23,536 nt of DNA from a virus (IMGVR_UViG_3300042924_006373:1-23536), one strand, 5' to 3'. Shown: positions 13,175-21,017, numbered from the stretch's first letter. Numbers and translations: made by a program. The notes: generated from the letters alone by a model not told the origin.

Positions 13175-14356
13175 TCATTCCATCACCAGAAGTTTCTGGC
13201 GGAAAACATTTGGATTTTGTTGTGCCATGGACAAATAGCGCCAGGCATTGACAGGATCACGTTCTGCAACATTGCCAAAGTTATTCCAGAAACTTTGGCT
13301 ATCTACAGTACCTTCTGGAACTGGTGGGATGGGTAAAAAGGGACGCTCTAAATACCCGTTGTTATACCCCGAATCATAAGTGGCTCCGTAGTTATTGCCG
13401 TAACTATAGTCAGTTTTGTTATAAATTTCCGGGTTATAGCAATTGTAGTAAGAGTCGTAGTAATAAGTGCCATCTACGTCGTAGTAACCTTGGGGATCAT
13501 AGTAATACCCATCGGCACCATAGAATCCAGGGTTAGAAGAATTAAAGAAAGAATCGTAGTAATAGGTACCGTCTAAATCGTAATAACCTTGAGGATCGTA
13601 ATAATATCCAGCAGCATCATAGAAACCGCCGTCACTATTACCTTCTTGTACAGGATACGGGCCATTGGGACCGAAAAACTCAATAGTGTAATCAGCGAGT
13701 GTGTCCGGATCTGTAAGAATTGATTCGTAAGCCTGATGTTCTGCAGCAAGTTCTTGTAAAAGACCAACAGATTCTTGCAGTTGCCCAGAGCTTTGAATTA
13801 AAGCATCTTCCAGATTGCAAGAATATTCATTCAGAACAGCAGGCGCATCAGCACCAAAGTGGTCAATAACCTCAAGACTTTGTGGACTTACTCCGTTTGC
13901 CAGTAGCTGTTGTGTTGTTATTCCCTGCGATGTTTGGGAATAATTGGGCGAGTAACCCAGGTTGGATGGATAAATCGGGGCTACCGAATTGTTGCTGTAC
14001 CCCACGCTCTGTTGGGAACTGAAGCTGCCCGGGTCGATTCCGCTCATCCCTACGGATTGTTGACCCTGGAACGGGAAGGGCACTGGCGAACTCAGGAGTG
14101 ACACCACCCTGTTGAACGCTTCCTTGTACGGGTTGTCCGCTGTAGGTTGGGCTTGCGGGTACGACTGGATAGGGGCGTAAGGTGCCGCCGAGATCTGGGC
14201 CTGCATCTGCGGGGCTGGCGACGTCGCCGGTTGGTACGGTGCCACCCATTGACTGGTCGTTGCCACCGGAGCTGCTTGTGGAGCCGCGTAGCTGGTCGGC
14301 GGGGTCGAATACTGTTGGGGTGCCGATTGGATCGGCGCTGCGGTATCGGCCTGCAT
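13175..14356 (-). CDS. Scaffold-like capsid assembly protein, overlapping the portal gene
   Basis: A 393-residue protein with a clear ribosome site (AGAAAGAGG, six nucleotides before ATG 14356). The first 160 codons lie inside the 3' end of the portal gene in another frame and encode a Pro/Gln/Ser/Ala-rich low-complexity region. Residues 155-238 are helical (DALIQSSGQLQESVGLLQEL) and lead to ILTDPDTLADYTIEFFGPNG, a motif I associate from memory with scaffold proteins of related phages. Residues 244-309 contain two tandem 33-residue Tyr/Asp-rich repeats. The C-terminus (PVNAWRYLSMAQQNP, then FRQKLLVME) is helical and would suit capsid binding. Scaffolds guide shell assembly and then leave. The position between portal and capsid supports this. 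A virion protein with a Tyr-rich segment is the alternative. Confidence 0.7.
   Translation of the reverse strand: MQADTAAPIQSAPQQYSTPPTSYAAPQAAPVATTSQWVAPYQPATSPAPQMQAQISAAPYAPIQSYPQAQPTADNPYKEAFNRVVSLLSSPVPFPFQGQQSVGMSGIDPGSFSSQQSVGYSNNSVAPIYPSNLGYSPNYSQTSQGITTQQLLANGVSPQSLEVIDHFGADAPAVLNEYSCNLEDALIQSSGQLQESVGLLQELAAEHQAYESILTDPDTLADYTIEFFGPNGPYPVQEGNSDGGFYDAAGYYYDPQGYYDLDGTYYYDSFFNSSNPGFYGADGYYYDPQGYYDVDGTYYYDSYYNCYNPEIYNKTDYSYGNNYGATYDSGYNNGYLERPFLPIPPVPEGTVDSQSFWNNFGNVAERDPVNAWRYLSMAQQNPNVFRQKLLVME
13430..13627 (-). repeat. Two tandem 33-residue Tyr/Asp-rich repeats
   Basis: Two 99-nt in-frame copies encode GFY-A-GYYYDPQGYYD-[LV]-DGTYYYDS, then a variable Phe/Tyr/Asn tail ending NP. Within each copy, YYYDPQG and TYYYDS are themselves related subrepeats. 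They lie in the scaffold-like protein at residues 244-309. Confidence 0.85.
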
Positions 14357-16085
14357 AAGTTACCTCTTTCTGTAAGCTTTCGAGTGTTCTGTAAAGGAAA
14401 GGCGTCATATCGAGACGCGGATCAGCTGCCAGAGGAAGATCCGGGCGCTGGGGATGTGGTGTACGCATCTCTTGATTAATGAGATCAATGAAAGCTGCAT
14501 ACGCTTTTTGTACTTGTCCAACCATTCGGAATGGATAGCCGGAGAGCATTTCTGCAACTTCGTCATCCGTTTTGGAAGGGAACAAATACTTAAGTGCCTC
14601 AATACTATCAACACCCAATTCTTGTAAGTTACGAGTAAAGATAGATTGATTAACTTTATCTTGTGGAGTGTCTTCATAAACAGGACCCATCCAGCGCCAA
14701 AGAACTGTGCGGTCTCCGTCAGGAGCAAGTCCGATAACGCCAGGGGGAATTTCTTTGGATTCAAAAGCTTTGTTTAAAGCTTTATCTAATCCTTTTTCAT
14801 ACTTCTGTTTTGCTTTTTCATGAGCTTTTAAATCCTCTTCTGTAGCATCTTCAGAAAGAACTGGATATTGCAATCCAGATGCAGCAGCAAGTGACTTTCG
14901 GAAGAGTTGTTCTTCCTGATAAATCATTAACTCAAAACAACGGCAAATTCCGTATGTATAAAGTTGCAGACACTTTTTCTTTGCTGTGGCGCTAACGCGA
15001 CCATAAGCAGATTTAATTTCTGTAGCAGTTACGTTAGTAATAGAAAGGTCATCAATACCGCCAAGAGCAAGACGGATTTCTGATCTTAACTGTTCAACGT
15101 AACGTGCTTGGTCAGTGCTAATTGCGTTTGGAGTAATAAAACCAACACGATCAGTTGGTTCCAGGTTTGCAATAACACGCGGTACGCGAAGCCCGCCTCC
15201 AGGTAAACCAATATAACCAGCTTGTTGGCGGTCAACAGGATCCTGTTTAAAGGTTGAACTAGATAAAGAAAACTCAGATTGGAATCCAGATTGGCTAGCA
15301 ATACTAGGACGTTGCACCGCGCCGTCCCGCGCTGTTTCAACAATGTCGTGTTTTGGCCGAGAAGAAAGAAGTGTAGGGTTACCAAAGAAAGAAAGGTTTG
15401 CCCTAATGTTCTTAACCATCTCATCGTGGGCAATAATTTGATTGGATAACCATTCAAATTCGCCACTTCCTTCTGTTCCAAAAGCGTCTGGGTTATTTAA
15501 AACCTCAACGCAAGGAATAAAACCCAGAGTGTTTTCAACAGTTGTATCGCCAAAAGTTAGGTTTGAATCAATAGAATCAAACGTTAACTCTGATTCACTA
15601 TGGAGTTCTTGGATTTTTTCTGGAGTAATTCGTAAACGCATGTAGCGTTTATCAGTCATTAAACCAACGCCACCAAATCCACGACTGGATTTAACTTTAT
15701 AAGCGTAGATAATAATGACTTCTTCTAGGTCTCCATCCGGAGAGTAGTAAGTTCGATAAGCATCTTTATCAAACCAATAAAGCCGGTAAGTTTTTTTAGT
15801 AGGCCGGATGTAAAACAGGCCTTTACCGTAGGCTAAAAATCGGTCCCAGATGGAATCTAAACGAGCATCAAGTTTGTTAAACTTAATGACTTGTTGAATA
15901 AAATCAAACCGCTGCGTACCAAAGTTATCTTGGTTGGGATAAAACTCCACACCTTGCCTAATCCCAAACATTTTCATTTGGGATAGGTGGGCGTTAATGA
16001 GCATTGTGTCTGCTGACCCCGTGGATTCACGGTTAACAACAGCTTTGAGCATTCCTTCTAGAATGGATTGGCTCGACGTGCTCAT
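13872..16085 (-). CDS. Portal protein with a long dual-coding C-terminal extension
   Basis: A 737-residue protein from ATG 16085, without a clear ribosome site. It follows the terminase and AbrB-like genes. The core fits a portal: LDARLDSIWDRFLAYGKGLF (early helix plus 'GKG' strand), VIIIYAYKV, EWLSNQIIAHDEMVKNIRAN, VGFITPNAISTDQARYVEQL, RLALGGIDDLSITNVTATEI and the following helix AYGRVSATAKKKCLQLY, then a long charged helix (EEDLKAHEKAKQKYEKGLD). It forms the dodecameric vertex through which DNA enters and leaves the head. The last 161 residues (from about residue 577) are Pro/Gly/Ser/Gln-rich and are encoded by the region that also encodes the start of the scaffold-like protein. That tail is disordered in appearance and ends in basic GKRSKSTKS. 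Confidence 0.85.
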   Translation of the reverse strand: MSTSSQSILEGMLKAVVNRESTGSADTMLINAHLSQMKMFGIRQGVEFYPNQDNFGTQRFDFIQQVIKFNKLDARLDSIWDRFLAYGKGLFYIRPTKKTYRLYWFDKDAYRTYYSPDGDLEEVIIIYAYKVKSSRGFGGVGLMTDKRYMRLRITPEKIQELHSESELTFDSIDSNLTFGDTTVENTLGFIPCVEVLNNPDAFGTEGSGEFEWLSNQIIAHDEMVKNIRANLSFFGNPTLLSSRPKHDIVETARDGAVQRPSIASQSGFQSEFSLSSSTFKQDPVDRQQAGYIGLPGGGLRVPRVIANLEPTDRVGFITPNAISTDQARYVEQLRSEIRLALGGIDDLSITNVTATEIKSAYGRVSATAKKKCLQLYTYGICRCFELMIYQEEQLFRKSLAAASGLQYPVLSEDATEEDLKAHEKAKQKYEKGLDKALNKAFESKEIPPGVIGLAPDGDRTVLWRWMGPVYEDTPQDKVNQSIFTRNLQELGVDSIEALKYLFPSKTDDEVAEMLSGYPFRMVGQVQKAYAAFIDLINQEMRTPHPQRPDLPLAADPRLDMTPFLYRTLESLQKEVTYAGRYRSADPIGTPTVFDPADQLRGSTSSSGGNDQSMGGTVPTGDVASPADAGPDLGGTLRPYPVVPASPTYSGQPVQGSVQQGGVTPEFASALPVPGSTIRRDERNRPGQLQFPTERGVQQQFGSPDLSIQPGLLAQLFPNIAGNNNTTATGKRSKSTKS

Positions 16086-16104
16086 AATAAAAACGCAGTG
16101 TTAA

Positions 16105-16290
16105 TCAGTTGTCTTCAATCTCGTAGCCACTTTGGAGACGCCTCAGAGTGATAACGTCATCCTCTACTTCGATATCAAACTCAGTCCCAGGTTGCAAAGC
16201 CATGTCATGGCAAAGCTCATCAGGTAATGGAATGATAGCTGAACCGTAAGCGTCCTGCTCAAGTTCAACAGTAAAATAACCAGTGCTCAT
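16105..16290 (-). CDS. AbrB/MazE-like (SpoVT-AbrB) small protein
   Basis: A 61-residue acidic protein between the large terminase and portal genes. AIIPLPDELCHDMALQPGTE followed by FDIEVEDDVITLRRL matches the swapped-hairpin AbrB/MazE fold: a strand, 'lP-el...L-PGt--di-v-dd-itl'. Such proteins are dimeric DNA-binding regulators or antitoxins. No toxin gene lies beside it, so an antitoxin role is unlikely here. It may be a small transcription regulator, or the fold may be reused in assembly. The start has no ribosome site in its AT-rich upstream region. Confidence 0.7.
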   Translation of the reverse strand: MSTGYFTVELEQDAYGSAIIPLPDELCHDMALQPGTEFDIEVEDDVITLRRLQSGYEIEDN

Positions 16291-16330
16291 GTGGATTTAA
16301 TATTAGTTTAATTCCGACAATACTCTAACT

Positions 16331-17854
16331 TTAATATTCCAACTCCAGCTTGCCTCGCGACATCAATCCATTACAAAGCCACACAAGCGCATCAACGCAG
16401 TCATCGTGCGAGCTAACACCAAAATTAATGATCTCATCCTGGAGTGCTTGGAACTTGCGAAACTTGTTAAAGAAAATTTTGTGCTGTTCAAACAAACCCA
16501 TGATGCCACGGAATCGTGCCAGTTTGTCACCACGGAATCCTTTGACTGGGTGCCAAATAAGATTGTACAGACCGTGCTCTACCTGACAGATCCGTTTAAA
16601 ATCAGCTTCTAGAGATGCCTGGTAAGCGACGGCTTCTGACCAAATATCAACGGTTGAGCCAGTAGGAAAATATTTATCACCTTCTTTGTAAACAATTCCC
16701 CATTCATACATCATTTCCATAATTGCTTCCAGCTTTTCCAGATTACCCATAATCCGGATCCGCTTGCAATCAATAATATAAACTTTGTTTCCTACTCGCC
16801 CGCCAAGTACAAAAACGCTGTAATCGTTGCGCTCACGTATACCAGCAGAAAGATCGACTCCAACACCGAGGGTATCAAACTCTGTAGGAATTTTACTCTT
16901 AATAATCAAATCAGGTGAGATGGAGAGCTCACTGGTTTGAATGATTTGATTTTGATATTGAAAACTAAAGCTAATAGGAGCTTGTCGTTTTCTTTCATTT
17001 AGATATTCTAACGACCACATCTCTGGCCAGTACGAATGTTCTTCTCCTTCTTCATCCAATGTAATGGCTGATTGTACAATTTGAACCCAATCATTGGTTG
17101 GAGTAAATGTGCTGTTGTGAATATCATCATGACGAAAACGTGTACCTAAACAAATAGCTCTCCCACCTTCAAACATAGTTGGAACAATAACTGAGTTCCA
17201 GTTATCTTCCATAGCAGCACGAATATCCCGGTTCTTAATATCATCCGCACTTTTAATTGCGTCATCAATAATACAAAGATGCGAACGTTTTGAGGTCACA
17301 GCACCTTTTAAACCAGCGCAACAAACTGTAAATTCTTCTTCACCAGTGGATTTAATCCCTGCAAACTTCCAATCAATACTCCAGTATTCATTAGAGTTGA
17401 TTCCTTTGGCAATTTTAACCGTTGGAAAAATTTCTTTATATGCTTTACTTTCTTCAATGATTCTTTTGATGGCTGCACTTTTAGGACGTGCAACATCAAC
17501 AGTATAAGAAATATAAAGAATCTTTAATGGTTTTTTATGAAGAGCATGAATTCCAATAGCCCACGCGGTAAATAAACCTAAAACTGTAGATTTGGCTGAT
17601 CCACGTGGCGCCAGAATGTCAATGTTAGGTCCAGCAATACCTAAAAGACATTCGCTATCATCTCCAGTGCAAAGGTAATGATGCCACTCTTTGTGGTGAG
17701 AAGCAGGAGGCTTATCACCTACAACGTCGCAAAAGTAAGCAAAATCTGTTCTGGCTTTTTCAATATCAATATCACTTGTTTTTTTGACAACCTGTTGCTT
17801 TGCACCAGCACGCGCGGTGCGCCGATAAACAGCGTAAAGAGATGTGTTTGCCAT
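16331..17854 (-). CDS. terL: Terminase large subunit
   Basis: A 507-residue protein with a purine-rich site (GTAAGGGG) right before ATG 17854. The N-terminal ATPase has Walker A LAPRGSAKST (residues 81-90), Walker B HLCIIDD (192-198), and the coupling motif ICLGTRFRHDD (234-244). The C-terminal RNase H-like nuclease has GVGVDLSAG (D334), a middle strand VDIWSEA, and HDDCVDALVWL (483-493), whose aspartates should bind metal. It cuts concatemeric DNA and pumps it into the prohead through the portal encoded two genes on. All expected motifs are present and the length is normal, so it should be functional. Confidence 0.93.
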   Translation of the reverse strand: MANTSLYAVYRRTARAGAKQQVVKKTSDIDIEKARTDFAYFCDVVGDKPPASHHKEWHHYLCTGDDSECLLGIAGPNIDILAPRGSAKSTVLGLFTAWAIGIHALHKKPLKILYISYTVDVARPKSAAIKRIIEESKAYKEIFPTVKIAKGINSNEYWSIDWKFAGIKSTGEEEFTVCCAGLKGAVTSKRSHLCIIDDAIKSADDIKNRDIRAAMEDNWNSVIVPTMFEGGRAICLGTRFRHDDIHNSTFTPTNDWVQIVQSAITLDEEGEEHSYWPEMWSLEYLNERKRQAPISFSFQYQNQIIQTSELSISPDLIIKSKIPTEFDTLGVGVDLSAGIRERNDYSVFVLGGRVGNKVYIIDCKRIRIMGNLEKLEAIMEMMYEWGIVYKEGDKYFPTGSTVDIWSEAVAYQASLEADFKRICQVEHGLYNLIWHPVKGFRGDKLARFRGIMGLFEQHKIFFNKFRKFQALQDEIINFGVSSHDDCVDALVWLCNGLMSRGKLELEY

Positions 17855-17877
17855 CCCCTTACCCTAACTCCCTACAC

Positions 17878-18363
17878 TCAGGATTCTTCGGCCAAAATTT
17901 TGGTCCAGACAGCCATCACAGCATCTTGAAGAGGACCTTCAATCGGATCATCCTTAAAGATTAAAACAACCTCACGCAACGCTCGGTCAGCGCCAGCAAG
18001 AATCAAACCTTGTTTATCGCTAAGGTAACGTTCGTCTTGAATTTGTTTGATGGCGCCACGTAATTCTTTTTGAAGCATGGCAATTCGAGCAGTTCCGTTA
18101 TCCTGCTTCACCATACCTAAATCAATTGCTTGGCGAAGTTTCTCAACGTCTTCGCGCATGTTGTCAATTTCTATTTCCAGGATCTGCTGGAGGTTGCGCT
18201 TTTTAAACGTTGCTTGTTGCCATTGGTCACAATCTACGATGTTACCTGTAAACCCAAGAAATCGGGCATACAGGTACATCTGAATTGGTGAACTATGTTT
18301 TTTACAAAAAGTAAAGAAACATTCTTTTTCGTTGTCGCTTAATGTTTCAAGCCAGTCAATCAT
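17878..18363 (-). CDS. Probable terminase small subunit
   Basis: A 161-residue, strongly helical protein whose ATG overlaps the previous stop (ATGA). It is encoded just before the large terminase. The N-terminal part (MIDWLETLSDNEKECFFTF, IQMYLYARFLGFTGNI, DQWQQATF) could form a helix-turn-helix DNA-binding region. The middle (NLQQILEIEIDNMREDVEKL, then QKELRGAIKQIQDERYL) looks like a coiled-coil oligomerisation segment, and the C-terminus is helical (GPLQDAVMAVWTKILAEES). This order is typical of small terminases that recognise the packaging site. The call rests mainly on position and architecture, since small terminases share little sequence. Confidence 0.65.
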   Translation of the reverse strand: MIDWLETLSDNEKECFFTFCKKHSSPIQMYLYARFLGFTGNIVDCDQWQQATFKKRNLQQILEIEIDNMREDVEKLRQAIDLGMVKQDNGTARIAMLQKELRGAIKQIQDERYLSDKQGLILAGADRALREVVLIFKDDPIEGPLQDAVMAVWTKILAEES

Positions 18364-19022
18364 GCACGGAAGGCTGCTCGCGCCTGTGAATAGTCCTGCT
18401 GTTCTTTATAGCGCCTAAACATCTCAAGCTGTTCATTAGTTGTTCGTGTCTCACCGCCGGTTAAACCGATTTGACGTTCTTCACTTTGAGAAGCAACACG
18501 TTGTGTTTCAATAGAACCGCGAGCTTGCTCAGTTGCGGCAAATTTAGTAGCTTCTGCTTGTTGACTTGCAGCAAACTTAGTAGCTTCTGCCTGAGCTAGA
18601 GCACCTTGCAGATTAAACTGTCCTAAACCTAAACGAGTTTCATTGTCAGCTTTTGCTAAGCCCATAGCGGTTATCTCTCTATTTTGGGCATAAGTTGATA
18701 ACCAGTCTTGTTGACCTGCCGTAATTAACCCTTCAATTAATCCTTCATAATTAGGTTGATCAATAGTCCGTACTCCACCTTGTTGTCTTATGTCTCCAGA
18801 TCCTAAATTCTGCCACGCTTTTGAGGCATTAACTGCCTTAGAAGGACCTTTGTCATTTCCTCCTTTTGAAGAACCTCCTTGCTTAGAGCCTCCTTGACTA
18901 GAACCTCCTTGCTTAGAACTTCCTTGACTAGAACCTCCTTGCTTAGAACTTCCTTGCTTAGAGCTTTCTTGTTTAGAACCTCCCTGCTTAGAGCTTTCTT
19001 GTTTAGAACCTTGTTTTGACAT
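18360..19022 (-). CDS. Low-complexity SKQGG-repeat protein with helical C-terminus
   Basis: A 220-residue protein; AAAGGTAATTCAAA precedes ATG 19022. Residues 2-60 are almost only Ser, Lys, Gln and Gly in six-residue units of the type SSKQGG. The rest is helical. Two adjacent 11-residue repeats (QAEATKFAAS, QAEATKFAATE) are followed by RGSIETQRVASQSEERQIGL and a C-terminus, EQLEMFRRYKEQQDY. Such helical repeats occur in internal virion (ejection) proteins. The basic, flexible N-terminus could contact DNA. No family is recognised, and the role is inferred from composition and from the neighbouring proteins. Confidence 0.6.
   Translation of the reverse strand: MSKQGSKQESSKQGGSKQESSKQGSSKQGGSSQGSSKQGGSSQGGSKQGGSSKGGNDKGPSKAVNASKAWQNLGSGDIRQQGGVRTIDQPNYEGLIEGLITAGQQDWLSTYAQNREITAMGLAKADNETRLGLGQFNLQGALAQAEATKFAASQQAEATKFAATEQARGSIETQRVASQSEERQIGLTGGETRTTNEQLEMFRRYKEQQDYSQARAAFRA
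18843..19019 (-). repeat. 18-nt minisatellite coding SKQGG units
   Basis: About ten imperfect 18-nt units (plus-strand core CTTGCTTAGAACCTC) encode the Ser-Lys-Gln-Gly tract. The repetition also keeps another minus-strand frame open over 18803-19075, with a visible KEVLSKEVL pattern, which is a shadow. Unit number is likely to vary between relatives. Confidence 0.8.
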
Positions 19023-19034
19023 TTTGAATTACCT

Positions 19035-19643
19035 TTAACCTCGGACCACGCCAGAACCAGCATTGGTGCCGGCACTTTGACGAACGTTTGCTAATGCGCT
19101 TAAGTAGTTAGCCTGTGAATTTAAGTTGTTAGCTTTCTGGGTGCTAAGCATTTCAGACATTTTAGCAATACGCTCAGCCTGCCGTGTTGGAGATTGAATA
19201 TCAGCTAACAAACTGTTGCGCAAATCTTCTCGACGCAATGCTGTTAAGAAAGGATAAGATGCGGCTGTAAAAGCTAAACCAGATCCTAAACCTAAAGCTT
19301 GTTGCTTGAGAGAGGATTGAAAAAACTTTGGTTCTAACTTGTTAATTAACTTGTCATACAAATCTGCATTAACATCTTCTGCTACACCATAGCTAAGGTC
19401 GCCTGTTTGTTCTTGATTGTTATAACCAAGGCCGGTCCAATTGTCAGCAAGATTTTGATTAGCTATCTCAGTATCTCGTTTCCCTGTTGCAGTATTCAAA
19501 CCAATTTGAATAGGTTGGAATGTTACAGCAGTTTTAGGATCCCAGTATTTTTTACTGGAGCCAACAGGAGATTGCCCTGCAGCATCAAAAAAAACTGACG
19601 GATTTGTTGCGTAAGGATAAAACTGTGAAGAAGGTTGAGCCAT
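19035..19643 (-). CDS. Hypothetical helical protein (possible internal virion protein)
   Basis: A 202-residue protein. The frame is open to a TTG at 19658, but the ATG at 19643 has the ribosome site (TTGAGGGC, about six nucleotides upstream) and follows the previous stop, so it is preferred. The N-terminal half is polar and Tyr/Pro-rich (SSQFYPYATNPSVFFDAAGQ). The C-terminal half has a short hydrophobic patch, LGLGSGLAFTAASYPFLTAL, followed by a long amphipathic helix (RQAERIAKMSEMLSTQKANN, then LSALANVRQSAG). This pairing of a hydrophobic patch with helices fits a minor internal protein. No family is recognised. Confidence 0.55.
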   Translation of the reverse strand: MAQPSSQFYPYATNPSVFFDAAGQSPVGSSKKYWDPKTAVTFQPIQIGLNTATGKRDTEIANQNLADNWTGLGYNNQEQTGDLSYGVAEDVNADLYDKLINKLEPKFFQSSLKQQALGLGSGLAFTAASYPFLTALRREDLRNSLLADIQSPTRQAERIAKMSEMLSTQKANNLNSQANYLSALANVRQSAGTNAGSGVVRG

Positions 19644-19658
19644 TGTTATAGCCCTCAA

Positions 19659-20444
19659 TCAAAGATAACGATACTGGGTAGCACCGGCATTACCAATAGA
19701 AGTTAAGAAACTTTCGCCCATTCGTTGTGCACCAATTTGGGCCTGGCGACGCATAGCTGCATCTGTTTCAAGAGCTGTCCGCAGTTGTGCACCAGCAGCT
19801 TCACGACGAAGATCAAACTCTTTAGTGCGTTGTTGATAAGCTTCAATATAAGGAGCATAGCGCAGAGAGTTAATCATGCTTTGTTGTTCCTGTTGATTCT
19901 GGAAACGAAGCTGACTTTGAATAGTACCAGCAGGATCAGCATAGCTTACAGCACCTGGAGGACCATACTGACTAAGATCACCAGCAACGCCGTAATTAGG
20001 AACATCAGGCATCTGCGGCAGACCTGCACCAGTCACTTGCTGACCAATACCCGCAGCACCTGTTGCAGCCCTTGCAGCTTTACCAGTTAGGCCGCTAACA
20101 GGGCCAGCTAAGCCACTGGCAACGCCGCCAATAAGAGGAGCAGCAAGGAGGCCACCAGCAAGAGGAATACCGATCTGTGCACCTGCTTTTAAACCGGATG
20201 CCATAGTTCCAAGAGGTGTCCCCGCCATAGCAGCAGCAGCCGGACGAAAATAGCTAGCACCAGCGCCTTTTGCAGCTTGTAATCCACCACGTCCTAACCG
20301 TCCGCCAACGTAACCTAAACCAGCACCGGCAGCAGCTTTACCAAAATCACCCTCTCGTAATCCAGGTAACGCACCTAAGCCTGCGCTAAGCATGGGCAAG
20401 GCTTGCATTGCCATCCGCCCTGCTCCAACTAAAATAGGTAACAT
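19659..20444 (-). CDS. Gly/Ala-zipper protein, candidate ejection protein
   Basis: A 261-residue protein from ATG 20444, preceded by a 9-bp inverted repeat. Residues 1-145 are extremely Gly/Ala-rich with repeated small-xxx-small spacing (GAGLGYVGGRLGRGGLQAAK, PLAGGLLAAPLIGGVASGLA, GKAARAATGAAG), suited to membrane insertion or tight helix packing. Residues 165-255 are helical and charged (QSQLRFQNQQEQQSMIN, TKEFDLRREAAGAQLRTALE). The two-part pattern resembles T7 gp14-type internal virion proteins that form a channel across the host membrane during DNA entry. That likeness is compositional only; no homology is claimed. Confidence 0.6.
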   Translation of the reverse strand: MLPILVGAGRMAMQALPMLSAGLGALPGLREGDFGKAAAGAGLGYVGGRLGRGGLQAAKGAGASYFRPAAAAMAGTPLGTMASGLKAGAQIGIPLAGGLLAAPLIGGVASGLAGPVSGLTGKAARAATGAAGIGQQVTGAGLPQMPDVPNYGVAGDLSQYGPPGAVSYADPAGTIQSQLRFQNQQEQQSMINSLRYAPYIEAYQQRTKEFDLRREAAGAQLRTALETDAAMRRQAQIGAQRMGESFLTSIGNAGATQYRYL

Positions 20445-20451
20445 AAACTTA

Positions 20452-20480
20452 ATTGCTTTTGTATCTATTTTAAAAGCAAT
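20452..20480 (-). other. 9-bp inverted repeat upstream of the Gly/Ala-zipper gene
   Basis: ATTGCTTTT and AAAAGCAAT form a perfect 9-bp stem around an 11-nt loop in the 57-nt gap between the stop at 20502 and the ATG at 20444. The stem is AT-rich and no T-run follows, so termination is doubtful. It ends only seven nucleotides before the start codon, where no Shine-Dalgarno sequence is visible, so it may influence translation. Confidence 0.45.
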
Positions 20481-20501
20481 GATCTTAAAGAAAAGATATT
20501 T

Positions 20502-21017
20502 TTAGCGTGCTGCACGATCAATAAGTCCGCCAGCAAGCGCACCAATTGGGGCTCCTAAAGGACCAAACACTCCAAGAGCAGATCCAAGCAAACCAGCACC
20601 TTGTCCAATTGATCCAAAAAGACCCCCAGTGCCTCCGCCTGAATCAGTAACTTTCTGTTTTTGCCCTGGATAAATAATTGATAAAGAGTTATTTATTTTT
20701 TCAACGCGACCGCTAGGAGCAGATGCAGTTGTTCCACCAGTACGTGCAGATTGTGAACTACCCTGATACGCAAGGGCTTTGTTTAAAGCTTCTAATGCCT
20801 TACTTGTTGTTTCACTTCGACCTGTATCAACTTGAGATGGAGACTGAGCAGATTGATAAAAAGGAGTGGAGTCTGTGGAATCTACATTCCTCCACGCATC
20901 AGCGTAATCCCGAGTTAAATCAATTCCCTTTGTATAGTCTCCGAATGTATTTTCTGGCAACTTAAATACATCAGGATTCCAGCTAGCAATACCAGAATCA
21001 TTCCAAGAAATACTCAT
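20502..21017 (-). CDS. Hypothetical protein with C-terminal glycine zipper
   Basis: A 171-residue protein whose ATG lies three nucleotides after the preceding stop, with no ribosome site. The N-terminal part is polar and acidic (SWNPDVFKLPENTFGDYTKG, RDYADAWRNVDS), and the centre is Ser/Thr/Gln-rich. The last 40 residues form a hydrophobic glycine-zipper segment (GLFGSIGQGAGLLGSALGVF, then GAPIGALAGGL) closing with basic DRAAR. This tail could insert in a membrane or pack against similar segments of the neighbouring proteins. The family is not recognised. Confidence 0.55.
   Translation of the reverse strand: MSISWNDSGIASWNPDVFKLPENTFGDYTKGIDLTRDYADAWRNVDSTDSTPFYQSAQSPSQVDTGRSETTSKALEALNKALAYQGSSQSARTGGTTASAPSGRVEKINNSLSIIYPGQKQKVTDSGGGTGGLFGSIGQGAGLLGSALGVFGPLGAPIGALAGGLIDRAAR

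Noticed and set aside
13910-14479. Two plus-strand frames (13910-14101 and 14147-14479), Arg/Gly-rich
   Set aside because: They lie in the GC-rich portal/scaffold overlap, where stop codons are rare in all frames. The products look like random Arg-rich translations.
16105-16290. Toxin-antitoxin module based on the AbrB/MazE-like gene
   Set aside because: The flanking genes are terminase and portal; no toxin-like frame is adjacent.
18803-19075. Minus-strand frame with a KEVLSKEVL repeat
   Set aside because: It is a shadow of the SKQGG minisatellite in another frame. It lacks a plausible C-terminus and is inconsistent with the ATGA junction used by the 220-residue gene.
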